From: Ceratobasidium sp. AG-K
Taxonomy: Eukaryota > Basidiomycota > Agaricomycetes > Cantharellales > Ceratobasidiaceae
NCBI GenBank assembly: GCA_037039685.1
Contig: JAWNGF010000001.1
Location: 8,370,001 to 8,434,000 of the forward strand
Direction of reading: 5' to 3'
Length of the DNA stretch: 64,000 bases
In this document: positions 11,083 through 23,711 of the stretch, one piece after another
Layout: each line of letters starts with the position of its first letter
Numbering within the stretch: the stretch's first letter is position 1
Made by a program: the position numbers and the translations under genes
The notes under the pieces: model-generated
What the model was told of the DNA's origin: nothing
Seen by the model: the letters and a program-made list of their open reading frames with translations, nothing else
Database searches by the model: none

Positions 11083-14000
11083 CTAGGTCGACCGCTCGCT
11101 CAGGGGCGAGGGCATAGGTAGAGGAGGAGGGGGTGGTACGGGCGCGGGCCACGATACCCGATGGAAGCTCTTCTTCTTTCTCACGCTAGCCTTGTATGCG
11201 ACTCGGACTGCACTGGGCTCTGCCGTGTGCTTGCCACTGACCATTCCTCCGCTCGCGACACTGCTCGTGCTCCCGGTGGGCGAAAATAGGCTTCCAGCGC
11301 CAACTGTGCTCGACGATCCCGAGCTCGAGGGGCGGGTCGTCGTGGGAGGTTGGGCCGAGAGCGCTGGGGGAAGAGATAGAGGGAATATACTCCTGTAATG
11401 CGCCTCTTGAGTACTTCCAACGCCAGACGTCGTGCGTGCTCGAGGCGGGGCGGTCGGTGTGCTCTGACTAAGTTGTTCCATCCTCGCTTGCCAGAGCTTG
11501 CGGTTCAATGCGCATTGCTCCGTGATTAGATGAAGTTCTACTCGGATCAGTATGTGCGCCACATTAAGACGTGGAACTCACGAGGAATTGCATCAGCGGT
11601 CGCATTAAACAACGGCTGAGTAAAGAGGTCGATAAAGTTGACCTGTCCCTGAGCTTGTTGCTTGGCACCGTTTGCAACGTCCACATTCACGACCGTCACG
11701 GGCAAATCCAGCTCTTGTTCAAACGTCGCTTGGCATGCCCACTCTTCGAGCAACACCTTGGACCAGTGCTCGGACACGGCATGCGGACGAGTCTATAAAC
11801 GTCAGCACAAGTCGACCCCAGAACTGACAACCTACCGGGTTGCTAATGTCCCCACACTTGATAAGAGCCTGACAAATCATCAACCGCTCCTCGTCATCCG
11901 AACCGCTAAACCCGCTCTTTTCCGTGTACGCCTTGAACCGCCCTAACCAATCAAAGTGTACGCTCATGTCGGTCGCGAGCACCGTCTGGACGAGCAACCA
12001 CCTGAACCCGTGTGGCTGCCTGAGACTATCTCCATTCTGAGGGTCCTGTCGCTGGTAAGTCGCATTCAACCCAGGCGAGGACGCATGCGAGACCAGCCCG
12101 CTCGACGACTTGCGTGGACTCATCAGCAAATGGCCCATCCCATACTTGTGCATCAACCTAAGAAGCAGAGCGCAATGCAACTGCTCCAGTGATGACTTGT
12201 GATCAAAGACTCGTGAAAGCGGCGTGTCTGCATTCGTCTGGGTCTGATCAGCATCAAGTCCCAGATCTCACAACTGACCTACCATGAATGCGTTGCTCAA
12301 TCCCGGATGGCCTACATCGTGCCCGACTGCAGCTAGCATGAGAGCAAATACGTCCACGTTGCGAAGGATGCCTATCCGGCCTGGGGTCTTGCTCCTACGC
12401 CATTTCCCATCCAAGGGGATAAAGTTTTGACCGTTGACGAATTGGCCTTCCTCGTGTGAACCGTTCTTGGATAAGATCTTGACGGGCGGTACCACCCCTG
12501 CTCGACACAGGAACCAATACACAGCTTGAAATACGTCCAATGCGTGCTGAAAGTTGTGGTATTGATTCTGCGTGCGATAGATCTTGCGAACAGCACGTAG
12601 GAATGGAGGAAGCTGGTCTATCGGGCAATGAGTACGGGATCAATGGATCACCAAGGGACTGACCAAATTGAACCCCGACGTCCTCCTGCATGCCCTCGAC
12701 CTCGAAAGCCGCTTCAAACAATAAGCAAGCACAAGCAAGCACATCTTCCTCGGATAGCTTGTGTGGCTCAAACTCCCACCGGTCCAGCAGGGTAATCAAA
12801 TGCTCCCTATGCGCAGGATCCGTGACATCTGCTCGTTTGGGCGTGCTGGGAGGAGTGTCGACTGTATAGGCGAATGGAATATGTGGATCCGAGACCGAGT
12901 GGGGGCGGCCAGAGTATGGATGGGATGGAGCGTCGGACGTAGCTCCTTCGACCGTTGCGCCGGTCTGTGTGTACATCTGGGACAATAGCTCTGCGTACCT
13001 ACAGCCACAAATTAAAGATCGATCCGAAAGAAAATATCGAAACTTACATGGCGTCTTGACCCAGGTTCTTTGGTTCAGCCTTGGCCTTCCCTTTGGCTTT
13101 GGCAGAGACACCGAGTGCGAGCTCCTCCTCGGCTCCGGCCCAACCACCCCACCCTCCGCCATGCCCAGCGCCACTCAATGCAAGCGCAAGCCCACCTACG
13201 TCCACGCTCCTCCGTCGAACACAGGACGGGAGGGCAGGCGCATAAATATGGGGACACGAGTACGAGGCACGGGCGGCGAGATGGGGCGGGGGAGGGACAA
13301 GGGGAGCAAGCGCAGGCAGGGTGCTCATTTGTGAAGTTGATGACTCGGGCTGGGGGGTGTAGGAAGTTGATGGAAGTGATGCGAGCGATAAGGATGGTTT
13401 CGGGTGATGTGTCGTCGTCGCTGGCACAATGCGCGGTGAAGATATGGGCTCCAAGGTGGTCACGGCCGGCCGTGCATTGGACCACGGGCGGACCTTTGTC
13501 AGCGTCGCTCGCACTGACTCGGGTGAAAACGGTGGAGCGAGTACCCCCTTGCATCCCGTGTCCTCGAGCGCACCGACAATCTGCGAGGGAAGAGGCGCCG
13601 TAGACGGAGTGTACGCTGGGCCACGTGAGCAACACGATGTGGAAGCGACTAGGCTACATACCGACAACTGGAATTCCTGTTCCGACCAACTCGCCTACCA
13701 CTCGCTTGACATGGGCAATCACACGCTCGACGGCCGCAGCACTAGCTGTGCCCGAGAGCTCGATGCTGGATACGGGCCTCGGACGCCGCGGGGCAGACGA
13801 CGGTTGGGGCTCTGGGCGTGACCAAGAGGCGCCCATGGGGGTCACAAAACAGATCGCAGAGGGCGTAGTGAGTGTGTCGTGTGCTTCGAGAGGGACTAGC
13901 ACAAGCACAGGTGGTCTGGTGGGCAGGGGAGAGAGCGACACAGTAACCGCCCGGACGGACAAATCCACATTCGGGCCTCCTTTGTCCGCTAGTGCACTTA

Positions 14001-14202
14001 ATGCAACCACTAGTCCTTCCGCCCCTCCTAGTTCCACGCCCCCCAGTCGCTGCCCCTTTCCCGGTAGCGATCCTCGGCTCCGCACTGTTACCCCCGGCCC
14101 TGTCCCCGCCGCCGGCGTCCCAGGCAGCGACACCGACAGGCTCGACCGCCGCGCATGTGACGCGTTCGACGCCGCAGTCAGCAACAGCACACTTTCTCCC
14201 AT
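11083..14202 (-). CDS. Class I 3',5'-cyclic-nucleotide phosphodiesterase
   Basis: About 950 residues in seven exons. It should hydrolyse cAMP (and perhaps cGMP) to the 5' nucleotide, so it would tune PKA signalling. The class I signature HD-x2-H-x4-N is present as HDVGHPGLSN (about 12300-12330). Other metal and substrate residues are in HNFQHALD (about 12540), ATDMSVHF (about 11970) and the CGDISNP segment (about 11840). All catalytic His and Asp residues of the family are visible. The N-terminal 350 or so residues are Ser/Pro/Ala-rich with no clear domain; the C-terminal 150 are Ser/Pro-rich and end in a polyproline stretch. The start is MGESVLLL at 14202; an in-frame ATG at 14271 is possible. 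A CACGTG lies at 14318-14323 upstream. It resembles yeast Pde2-type enzymes more than the class II Pde1 family. Confidence 0.9.
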
Positions 14203-14271
14203 GCTAGTGGTTAGAGTTCGATGAGTGCTCTCTCGACAGCGTGCGCGACGTCCCACTCGGAAGTCAATCAA

Positions 14272-17200
14272 GGGTTTCCCACGTGCGGTCGGCTACTTTA
14301 TGTAAACTTTCCGCAGTCACGTGGCATTCACTATTGTACACGATCCAGGTACCAGTGGGGAAGGTCCTTCCAAGGGAGCATGTACGAGCGTCGGGCGATC
14401 ACCAGCTGGTGGACGTTAGCTTGAACGGTGCGAGACCAGTTCACCCACCTGGTTATTGACGATCCCCAGGCACTTGCGAAATCCGCTCGCGCCCTTGAGC
14501 TCGATGCTGCCCACGTTGTAGCATTCAATGGAACTCCGGAGTGTAGCACTCACCTATATTTTGTAGGCTCACCCCTGCCCGCCGTGAAATTAAATTCAGA
14601 TGGACCCCGAGCGACACGGCATTCGGAGGTCCTGTTTCAACTGGTTCAGATATTCCATACTCTTTTGAATCGCCGTACGCGGTGGGGTCAACAATGCGGT
14701 AGGTACTTCCGTTGAGGTGTTCGGGAATCCACTGCTACTGTTAGTAATGTCCAGTCACCAAGAACCGACCTACTCCTTGAACATCAATCAACTCGGGCAC
14801 GAGTGGCTGCAACTCGATACGACTGCCTATCCCAGTCCGCGTCGCGCACATCGGACCGCCGCTCTCGTTGTCGTAGCGAAGAAAGTATGTATACTCGCTG
14901 GACAGCTCGGTCATCGCAGAGTCCAAGTCTTATCATGTATCTTTGCTGCGTAATAGAAGGCTGTAGATGACGTTTGGGGTCGAGAACGATTGACATTTGT
15001 CTCTATCCGTGCATGCGTAAAGCTCAAGTCCGTTTCAGTTTCGAAGTTGATAAATTGCTTTTAGGCGCTGGGCGTGAATGGGCTCAGGCCTGCTGGATGG
15101 GATGAAAACAACTAGCCGTCGCGGGCGCCTGTTTGACTGAACGTATATGGCTAGCGGCGAGCCAGGTTGCCACCACCTTTTCACACCAATCCTCTCGAGA
15201 AAGCCACTCCGCTTGACCCCAGCGCCACTGCAAATCACCGAGCATTTCACCTACCAATAGAGCGGACACTAGCGACATGTTTGGAAACAAAACTACTTTG
15301 GTGGTACTCTTCTCTAAACTTCTTCGCCTCGTGAAGATCACCTAGAGAGTTCAACCCTAAACTCCTAAACCAACTGAATATGCATAGGCTCCACCATGTG
15401 GTCCCACGATTTGCCACCGCCCCGCCATGGAAGCTTACCTTTTTCGTGCCAACTAGATGCACCGATTCAAATGTGGGGCTCCTTTTTAACTGTTGAAAAT
15501 TTTCAACGCCTTCTAGTATTGTTCTAGTGTAGGATACAAAGACTTCTTGTTCCTGAGCATAGCCATCAAATTAGAGTTACGAGGACAAACTCGTCATAAA
15601 AAAGGTGGGGTATCACGTGGTGATTTGTAGGTCGTATATAGACGCCGCTTCATGAACATCTCCCCCTCAGTAGCGCCCAGGATAACAATATGTCTGGCTT
15701 TACTTCGGGCGTCGTGAAACCCGGTAACCTACCATCCCGTGAACTTTCGACAAAGGTATGAACCGTCCGGTACCGGTACCGGATATTCCAATCTTTGGGC
15801 TTGATAGGAGAAATGCGTCAGGCCGCCGCGAGAATAACGTTCGCGAGCGGAGACAGGGGTTCTGGCGGGTTGTGTTGACCCAGGGATCACAAGACACACC
15901 GGCCAAGAGGCTGTCCGTTGATCAACAAAATCGGACATTGCGATCCCGACAGCACGTCGGAACTGTTGGCTGTCAAGGTACCGTCAACGTCCATCCTATG
16001 TGTTGGCTATCAATCGCTATATCCGGTGACGAGTACTGAAACTACACAGCATTCAAAGGTAGGTTTCCACAATAGACACGCGAGCATCGGGATGAGCGTC
16101 TACCACGAGCTATGTCTGGATTGCAAAAGAGCTATCCTTGGATGCTGATCTGATCGTCTTTGCCATCGGCCCGGTCGGGGGATAGCCGGACGAGGCGATG
16201 AGGTCCGGGCTCTGGATGGCACCGTAGAGCGTCAAACGCACATGGTAGGTCGGTAGATACGGTCGCCATGTAACCACTACTTTGAGGTCACTGTGGCTGT
16301 CTACCATCACTCGAGACAGCTAGGTATACGCTCAGAGCTGCCGAGTAAGATAACACGCCTGATGCATGAGGTCCAGATCTTCCTCTAAGTGGACAATCTA
16401 GGGTGGGGCCTATACTGCAGATCATGCGGTGCTTTGATAGCAATGCCTTTCATAGTAGCAGCCGGTAGATGGGTATATGAATCTGGGGCAAGGCAAAGTC
16501 GTGGGCCTAAGGCTTTAGGCGAGTTAAGTCTTGCTCGGACATTCAAGTATGGATTTAAATTAATGCGTGGGTTACGCTGTGTAGAAGAACTTTGATTGCG
16601 CGAACCAAGTAAATTTGCTATGTAGTTTCAGACCGGTCGCTTAAATTGTACTCCTATATAATTTCAGACCGGCTATGGGCTTAAGGTTAGACTTACAGCC
16701 TCAAATGGTTCATTATCTCCGGCCTTTACTGCGAAGATTCCGCTCGACCTTCCTTTCGCAGCCACGACAAGGCTATCGACTAAAAGATGCTCGCATTCCG
16801 TCTCGATCACGTGGTAATTACGCACCACATTTACACCTTGATTGGCATCAGAACGCCAGGGACCGTAACGACTTAAACATCGGTCTACCCCTGGAGGAAC
16901 GGATCCGAGCGCGCCGGAGCGCATGGCGCGTTTTACTACGGCCACCAAGGAAACATCCAGAGAATGTGTGCCACTCGGGAGGGACGTTTCGTCGAGGTTG
17001 GCAGGTGCGCACAAGTTTCCAGACGACAGTTGGCGGTCGTAGGGAAGGATGAGCACCGATGAGTCTTTTCAGGGACGCACTCGCTTAACCACCTTTCGTG
17101 TCACGGCTTCAGGCTGAATAGACAAGGGCTGGTGGGTATGATATTGGGAGGGTAGACATATTGACATGAAATAGAAGCGAGTTGAGCAGAACTATATGGG

Positions 17201-18170
17201 AATCACAAGACACCGAGATCAGAGAATAGAATAACATGAAAATGATAAGTCAATGAATGAGTCAGGCAAACGAATTGAGACGAAAAGCGAACTAGTAGAA
17301 CACACAATACAAAATGGAAGCAGATGGAGGGGTACAGACAGGAGGCGATACGTCATAAACGAACAAGAGTCGAGGATCGATAAGATGGACGAGCATACAA
17401 AAGGGGTAAAGATGCAGATTGAACAGCCTAGTCAGGATGATAAAACAGCAATCATGAGATGGCGGCGCCACGTTCGCCAAGTGATAGCCCATAGCTAAAG
17501 TCGCGCCGACTAGACAAGTCTAGTGCGCAGTAAAGGCTGAGGTTCGGCCGGTAGCATAGGGGGAAAAGCCAACTGCGTTCCGTAAGATGGCCGTCTATCG
17601 CTCGCGGCCGAGTCCACACCGCAGATCGTGAGACGACCGGTCGTGCATGTGACCAACGGCGAAACCGTTCATTTCGGCGACCCATTGAGTAATATGACTA
17701 GTCCAGTTCAGCCTTGCCAAATCGAAAGACGCCTATCCAATTGAGAAGGCCTAGCCGGTCCGTAAGCAACAAGAACAACCAAGTCGGGCGTGATAAGGCG
17801 AGGCGCAGTCGATTGCACCCGCTCCTCGATGGTGTCGAAGAGCAGAGAATTTCCGAAGTGTGATATGCGCGTGGAGAGGTACCGAAGCCCAGCGCTCCTC
17901 GCCCAAACGAGTGGGCGCGCGCCGGCGGGATGGACAAACACAGGGTCCAGTCCGTAATCGTCCTGTCACGTGTGCCCCGATCGCCCCGATTGCCCATCGA
18001 ACGGCATAACCTTGTCGTCCCGGAATGCGCTTCTGGATCCCACTATCCAGTCTCAGATTAACCATCTCCGCCCCAGATAGCGCTCATTCTCCCACTCCCA
18101 CGTCGCATAATCGTCCTGCTTCCCCACCCCACCTTCCCTCCTCCGTGCTGCATTGCAGCACCGGATAGAG
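14272..18170. other. Long stretch without a confident gene
   Basis: Nothing recognisable across nearly 4 kb. Coding-like minus-strand pieces exist but no product can be named: 14741-14926, 15084-15462 (SLCIFSWFRSLGLNSLGDLH), 16673-17056 and 17708-17941 (RYLSTRISHFGNSLLFDTIE). They are not joined by obvious splice sites and may be decayed genes or chance frames. A short direct repeat, tttcagaccgg, occurs twice near 16627 and 16661. Confidence 0.45.
16673..17056 (-). CDS. Open frame of unknown function (weak)
   Basis: A 127-codon minus-strand frame starting MLILPYDRQLSSGN, with regular composition and segments such as HSLDVSLVAVVKRAM and HLLVDSLVVAAKG. I do not recognise it. The plus strand is also open here (16675-17052), so the real strand is uncertain. 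No neighbouring exon was found with confidence. Confidence 0.2.
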   Translation of the reverse strand: MLILPYDRQLSSGNLCAPANLDETSLPSGTHSLDVSLVAVVKRAMRSGALGSVPPGVDRCLSRYGPWRSDANQGVNVVRNYHVIETECEHLLVDSLVVAAKGRSSGIFAVKAGDNEPFEAVSLTLSP

Positions 18171-18174
18171 GGAC

Positions 18175-19800
18175 TCACACCGCACAGCAGGCCACGCCGC
18201 TTCGTCGCGACATGGCTGCCTCTTCCTCTTCTGCGACGCGACCCCAGCTCGGGTTAAGGAGCTATAATGTAATTAGTACATTTCAGGCCAAATGAATCAA
18301 GACATACCGAGTTGCCCAACATAATTGAGTCGCGCTCCTTGGCGTACTGCTCGCGCTCAATCACGTCCTTGCGCTTGATGATCTGCGTAATGATCGCGTC
18401 GAACAGGTTTTTAACGCCTGAGACAGTTTCAGTCGCTGTTTCAGACACATTGCACCATACACACCTCGGTCGTCCTTGGCGCTGACTTCTCTCAGCTCCA
18501 TTCCCTTGCCGAGTCCCCAGCTCTCCTCTTCCTCGTCTTCGATGACAACGTCCTCGTAGCTCCGCCCTCGCCTCGGCGGCAAACCCGACCGTGCAAATTC
18601 GGCGACGGAGTTCTCGAGTTCGCGTCCGCCGCTCTTGGCCCGGCGCCGCATTCGACCGCGCTCCTCGCTCGAGGCCGATAATTCTTCGCCCCCGTACCCT
18701 TCGTCTTCCAAACGGCCGGCAAACGAACGAGAGTATTTGTGTCCGGGTCGCAGCGGCGGTGATGGAGATGGAGACGGGGGTGTGCGGCCAGCTGAAGATC
18801 CGGAGGATGTGCTCGAGTCAGAGGCAATCTCAGTGTGAGCGACAATCCGTTCGCTGGCATGCGCGCCGAGAAGTGTGCTCATGCTGACTGAGCCAAAGCC
18901 AAAGGGCGTACTGCGAGAGCTGGCTAGGCTAGTCAGCCGCGGGCGGATGTAGGCACCATAGACGCCCTCGGTCTTGGGAGTGCCGGGGGTAGGGCTGGGA
19001 GTACAGGAAGATGGCGTCGTGGGTGGCGGTGGGGGGAACCATTTATGGAGTGCGAGGCGAGCCCGGTCAGAGGTGACTTCGCGGATGTTGGTCAAGTCAG
19101 CTTTGGCGCCGACAATGAAAATGAGTAAGTCGGGATCGCAGTTCCGTTTCAGCTCTGGTGTTGGGTTGGAGAGAGAAGGTTGCCGGATTTGGATTAGTTA
19201 GGTGACGGAATCGGAGCCGAGGCGTCAAAAACGGCATGGCGGCGAGTGGGGCAAGTCCGAATAGGAGAGTGTCAGGTTGCGCGCTTTGCATGGTTCGATG
19301 GGCACTTACCGTCGATCCAGCCCTTGACGTCCTCGAAGGAGGAGGCACTGGTAATGTCGTAGACGAGGATTGCAGCGCTGGCACCGCGGTAGTACATCGG
19401 AGCCTGGAAAGCGAGTAAGTAACCGGTATGTCTGTGAGACGGGTGGATCGTGGGCACTCACCATCGAGCGGAAGCGCTCCTGGCCGGCAGTATCCCAGAT
19501 CTGAAGTCGGACTTTGGTGCCATCGACGGTAACCTTTTTCGAGTGGAAGAATGCACCAGTGGTTGTTGTTGTTTGAGAAGCAAAGCGCCCCTCGACATAG
19601 CGGGTAACGAGTGAAGTTTTGCCAACACCTAACGACTATTAGCTATTTCAACCACCTGCGACGGAGTACCTACTTGCGCTGCCCATGACGACGACCTTGG
19701 CGTCGAGGCTGGGCTGGGTGTTGGTGAGGGAAACCGGTTTTGGGTGCGGATGGAAGGGCGGACAGGGGGCAGGCTTCGTACATGTCGTTCATGGCGGGTC
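18175..19800 (-). CDS. Rab5-like small GTPase with a large insertion before the G5 motif
   Basis: The GTPase core is clear: [19 protein letters not shown] (P-loop, split by an intron near 19629-19690), [12 protein letters not shown] (switch II), then [18 protein letters not shown], a hallmark of the Rab5/Vps21 group. The G4 motif is GAKADL where NKxD is usual. The G5 motif SAK ([10 protein letters not shown], about 18480) follows only after about 175 extra residues, rich in Pro, Ser and Arg/Glu. A C-terminal exon starting after the intron acceptor at 18264 ends in CCAV, a double-cysteine prenylation motif like those of Rab5 proteins. Total length is about 400 residues, twice the usual Rab. 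It would act in endosomal trafficking if functional. The first exon is uncertain: the frame before the P-loop has no ATG downstream of a TGA near 19795, so an upstream exon (perhaps near 19880-20064) is needed. Confidence 0.85.
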
Positions 19801-20064
19801 GTAAGGTGGGTAGCAGACGGCGGCTACTCAAGTAGTGGGAACGACGGTGGCGGATATGCCGCGGTACCTGTTCGGACGAGCTGGACGGAGTGTGAGGCAC
19901 CGGTGGATCAGAACAACTCGACTCGGCGCGAGTTTCAGACAGCAACCAGCGGATTTCTCGACACTCGACGTGACTAGCGCGTGGGGGTCGTGAGCATAGC
20001 AGGGGGATGCAGTGGTGCTAAGAGGCAAGAAGAGTCTGAGCGATAAGCCTAAGCAACCGCCCAC

Positions 20065-22274
20065 GCGCCCAAACCAACCCGAGAGTTGGGATCACCGGGC
20101 CACTGTTCCGGGATCACCTTCTTTTTTCGTTGTCCTAATTCTGCTCAATTATCTGCTCGCGAATGGGTCGAGCATGCCCTCGTTCCTTCACAATTCGGGC
20201 ACATGCCGCTGCCATTATCGCTTGGTCTCATCGCCAGAGCTCGTCGCTGCCTCATACTGTCGCTTGGAGCATACTCTTATGACGCTACTGACGCTAGGCC
20301 GGCACCGCTGAAATCTCCGGCAGCCGTGCTATTGTCGCTCAAGGTTTATCACTTGACATTGCCAACATATCGCTCCACAATAACATTTATCGTGACATTC
20401 TCTGAATGGACGTCTCGTCACTCATCAAGCGAAGCACAACCGCAGGAACCGCCTTGCCTTGTCCCCCGCACCGACTGTTGCACCGGGTTCCGCCGCTACG
20501 TCTGCCACCCCCTTGCGAGCACAGGTCCCGGGCTCAATTGACATTTGCCTCGCCCGCTTTGCGCACGTTGCTCACCGACGGGTCACGTGCAATGCCGTGT
20601 TCAACTCTATCCCGCGCTCATTACCGGTAGCCCCTAAACATTTTGCGTTGGCGACGTTCCCAGCTCAGCGAACCCCCCGCCCCACTCTTCGGGCTCCGCG
20701 TGTCCGTCCGCACCTTCCGCAACCGACGCTTCTATGCAACATCCCCCGCCGGACTGATCCCATCGTCTAATGACCTCACCCAAAGGCAAAATCATAGCGA
20801 TCATTCTCCTCGAACATCAGTCCGCAAGCGAGCTGTCAATTACCCGGTCCTTTTCAAACGATTTTCAACCACTCCGACACGCGGCCGACTGTGATTTAAT
20901 CTCGCACAAAATCGTCTTGTTCGTCTCGTCTGCTGTCTCACGCTCGGCGACCCCAGTCATGTCCACCGACCACATTGCATTACATCACGATTAATGGCAT
21001 TTTCCCTTCTGGGAGACTTCCGAGCCGAAACTGTCTATCCTAGTTCTCGAGACCTAGACTTCCGCATGGAGTATCCACTGCAAGCTGTCAAACAGGACTG
21101 CGATACTGCCCAATGTGACGTCGCTATTGCGTCGGTCCGGTTAACCCGCGATCCCGAGTAATGTCATTACAACCCTCGAATGTGTATCGCGATCTCAACA
21201 ACCCCCACCCCACTACGACACTGACGAAAGGAATGCATATGCTCGTATCTCCCGAATAGTCTTGCCATGTCTCGGAATCTACTCGCTCTTCTCGATTTGT
21301 CTCTTGCTGGCTGCCCAATAGATGTCACCTGCGGCAGGCAATCATCTACCTCGCTCGCGATCAATCGTCTCAGATCGCTCCACCTCGTCGCTCCCGAGCT
21401 TATCTCGCGACCATGCCGCCGACATACATCGACTATCAAGCGCCCTCGTTGGTAATTTAATTCCTCAACAGTCGCCCTTACCCCGCACTACGTCATTTCG
21501 TGGTCCAGGCCAGTCGTCTCTGCTTTATGAACGCGACTGGATGGGGTTATATACTTTGCGCCTCGGGTATCGCGTGCCCAGGGGTCGCTAGGGCTACGAA
21601 TTCCTTGATATATGAATCTTTCCCCACACTCGACCAGAAAGACGACATCTTCACGTTCCTGAGCACGATTGTTCATTCCCAGGCCCCTTTACCACGATGG
21701 GTATACGATGCCGACCTTGACTTGCGCGTTTGAATCCCCCCGCAGGTTCTAGCTTTACGAATCTTGGTCTTCGGACACGCGGTTGTGGAGAGGCTCGAGA
21801 TATCCGGCTATTTTGTCATTGGCTAGCGATTGCGTAGTGATGAGGTGCGTTTGTTGGGGTACTGAATCTGGTGAAGCTCGTTCAAGGAGCGCTGGGTAGG
21901 AGCTAACTTTGTAAGTCTCGAGTGAAACGACTTCGGGTCCGTGTGGTATCGCAATTCTCGAGGTTCTTTTCCCGTCTCGAGACATTCCGGGATGGTTCCT
22001 TACCTTCGCTAGATAACGTTGACATGTAAATATTTCGAGTCCTTTAATCTGATGGAATATCGCGGGAAAAGCAACCGATAGACGCAAGGTTCATCAGTCT
22101 CGGAATCTGAGCCAAAGTCAGACCGCCGTGTATATCAGGCCCGAGCAGAGCCGGAACCGAGAGTCACGTGCATGTGGCACATAAAGACCGGCAAACACAT
22201 TCCAGTTGCCACCCGTCATCAACGACCGTTGTAATCCAACTATAGTAATAGTTAAGCAAACATCGAAGTATTCC
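20065..22274. other. No confident gene; possible mitochondrial-presequence fragment
   Basis: Several plus-strand pieces look coding but cannot be assembled: 20643-20890 contains RFYATSPAG, which resembles a mitochondrial targeting sequence cleavage region; 21040-21162 reads DLDFRMEYPLQAVKQ; 21322-21591 reads LVGNLIPQQSPLPRTTSFRG. No domain is recognisable. A CACGTG lies near 20585. Confidence 0.35.
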
Positions 22275-23711
22275 ATGGATTCACCGAAGATGTATGTGGC
22301 ATCCTCTGTTCCTTCGAGTGTTTCAGAACTCGAGTTAGTGGTAGAGGTTAGCCCCATTGTCAAAGGACAAGTCCACATTAGCCACTTGATAGACGGCCAA
22401 AGCTCAAACGTCCTTCCTACTTGCGTCGTTCCCGAGTACAACGGTAAACCGATATTTGCCCCTGAAGATGGCGATTTGCACTTGTGGGTGTGTTGCATTG
22501 TCACTCAATTGCCTAGGTGGCACTGATTTGCCCACGTCTAAGGTTGGGGAAACGTGCTTCAAAACACATAAATATCTGCTCAAACGGTTCACAGCATTGG
22601 AGGACATGCTCCTCGGGCAGCCGTCATGCGCAGCACTTCACCTGACTGGTGTTAAGCCTGATGCAGAAGATTTTACTCGGATGTTCAATGTCCTTTATGC
22701 ATCGTAAGTGAGCCTCAATGCCGTATACGTGGGCTAATCCACCGTCAGCATTCTCGACGACCCGTTCGAGTTTGACGCCGCTACACTAGTGTCGGCGCTT
22801 CGCGTAGCCACTGCATATCGTCATCCGCGCCTCCAGACGTACGCCATTGAAAGGCTCGAACAAAGCCAAGCTAAGTGCAATCGAACGCATTGGGGTTGCA
22901 TGCGAGTTTGGTCTTCGATCATGGGAAGAGCCTGCGTACTTGGAATTGTGCAACCGAGATGAACCAATTACGATTGACGAGGCAAGTGTGCTTGGGATGG
23001 ACGCATTCGTGCGTGTCGCTGGGATACGTGAGAGGGAACAGCGTCGAAGAGGCAAGGAAATTGACACGCCAGTGAAGGAGCAAGAAGCTGAATGCTCGAG
23101 TACCGCGACGAAGGAGACATCGAGTGATTCGGGACAAGGCGATCGTGATGAATTACACACTTCCCAGTATGAGGGAGCAGCTGCGGACTAGCCAGATACG
23201 AAGGGCCGATCGGAGGACAAGAACGAGGACGTGAATGACGAAGCAGAATTGCAAGACAGCGAAGGTATGTCGTCCATTTGAGATGATACTCATAGGATCC
23301 TGACTTTCTCTATCCCATCAATAACATGGCTCAACAGCAATTGAAATGAAGCCATACTTTGTCAACACCCCACTCGGCCACGATTACGCTTGGGATGAAT
23401 GGACCGGCAATTCCGGGAGACGTCTCAAGATATCCGACTGCACTTGTCGCTTCTTGTTCTCTGGAAGCTCGGCCGGCAACCTCAGAGAGCAACAGTGCAC
23501 GATCACGCCATGTGCCGCCGCGGCTCTGAAAAATCTTCAAATCCAGCAACTTGCACACACCAAAAGTATTGCGATCCTCAAAGCATCTACGAATAGTCAC
23601 GCCCTCCCCTTGAAAGCTGAACATACACCTGCTCCGAGAGCTCATACCAATGCAAGCATCTCGACTCGGAAGGAAGTGCGGTACATGGTCCAGACACTTC
23701 AGGGGCAATGA
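22275..23711 (+). CDS. BTB/POZ domain protein, copy 3 (frameshift and stop)
   Basis: A diverged, dispersed paralog of the genes at 359 and 2155. Start MDSPKMYVASS at 22275; DGDLHLW then an intron from 22488 to the acceptor before VGETCFKTHKYLLKRF; FTRMFNVLYAS; a second intron at about 22706-22748; then ILDDPFEFDAATLVSALR. The frame breaks at the AAA near 22862-22866: removing one A restores EQAKLSAIERIG. A TAG at 23189-23191 interrupts a hydrophilic linker, though the same frame stays open to a donor at about 23265. The last exon (about 23337-23711) carries the C-terminal module: HDYAWDEW, CTCRFL, CTITPC and a tail KEVRYMVQTL. The function is unknown. It may be a recent pseudogene or contain sequencing errors. 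Confidence 0.7.

Noticed and set aside
13044..14271. Long plus-strand frames opposite the phosphodiesterase N-terminus
   Set aside because: GC-rich shadow frames; the minus strand has a continuous splice-consistent series ending in the catalytic domain.
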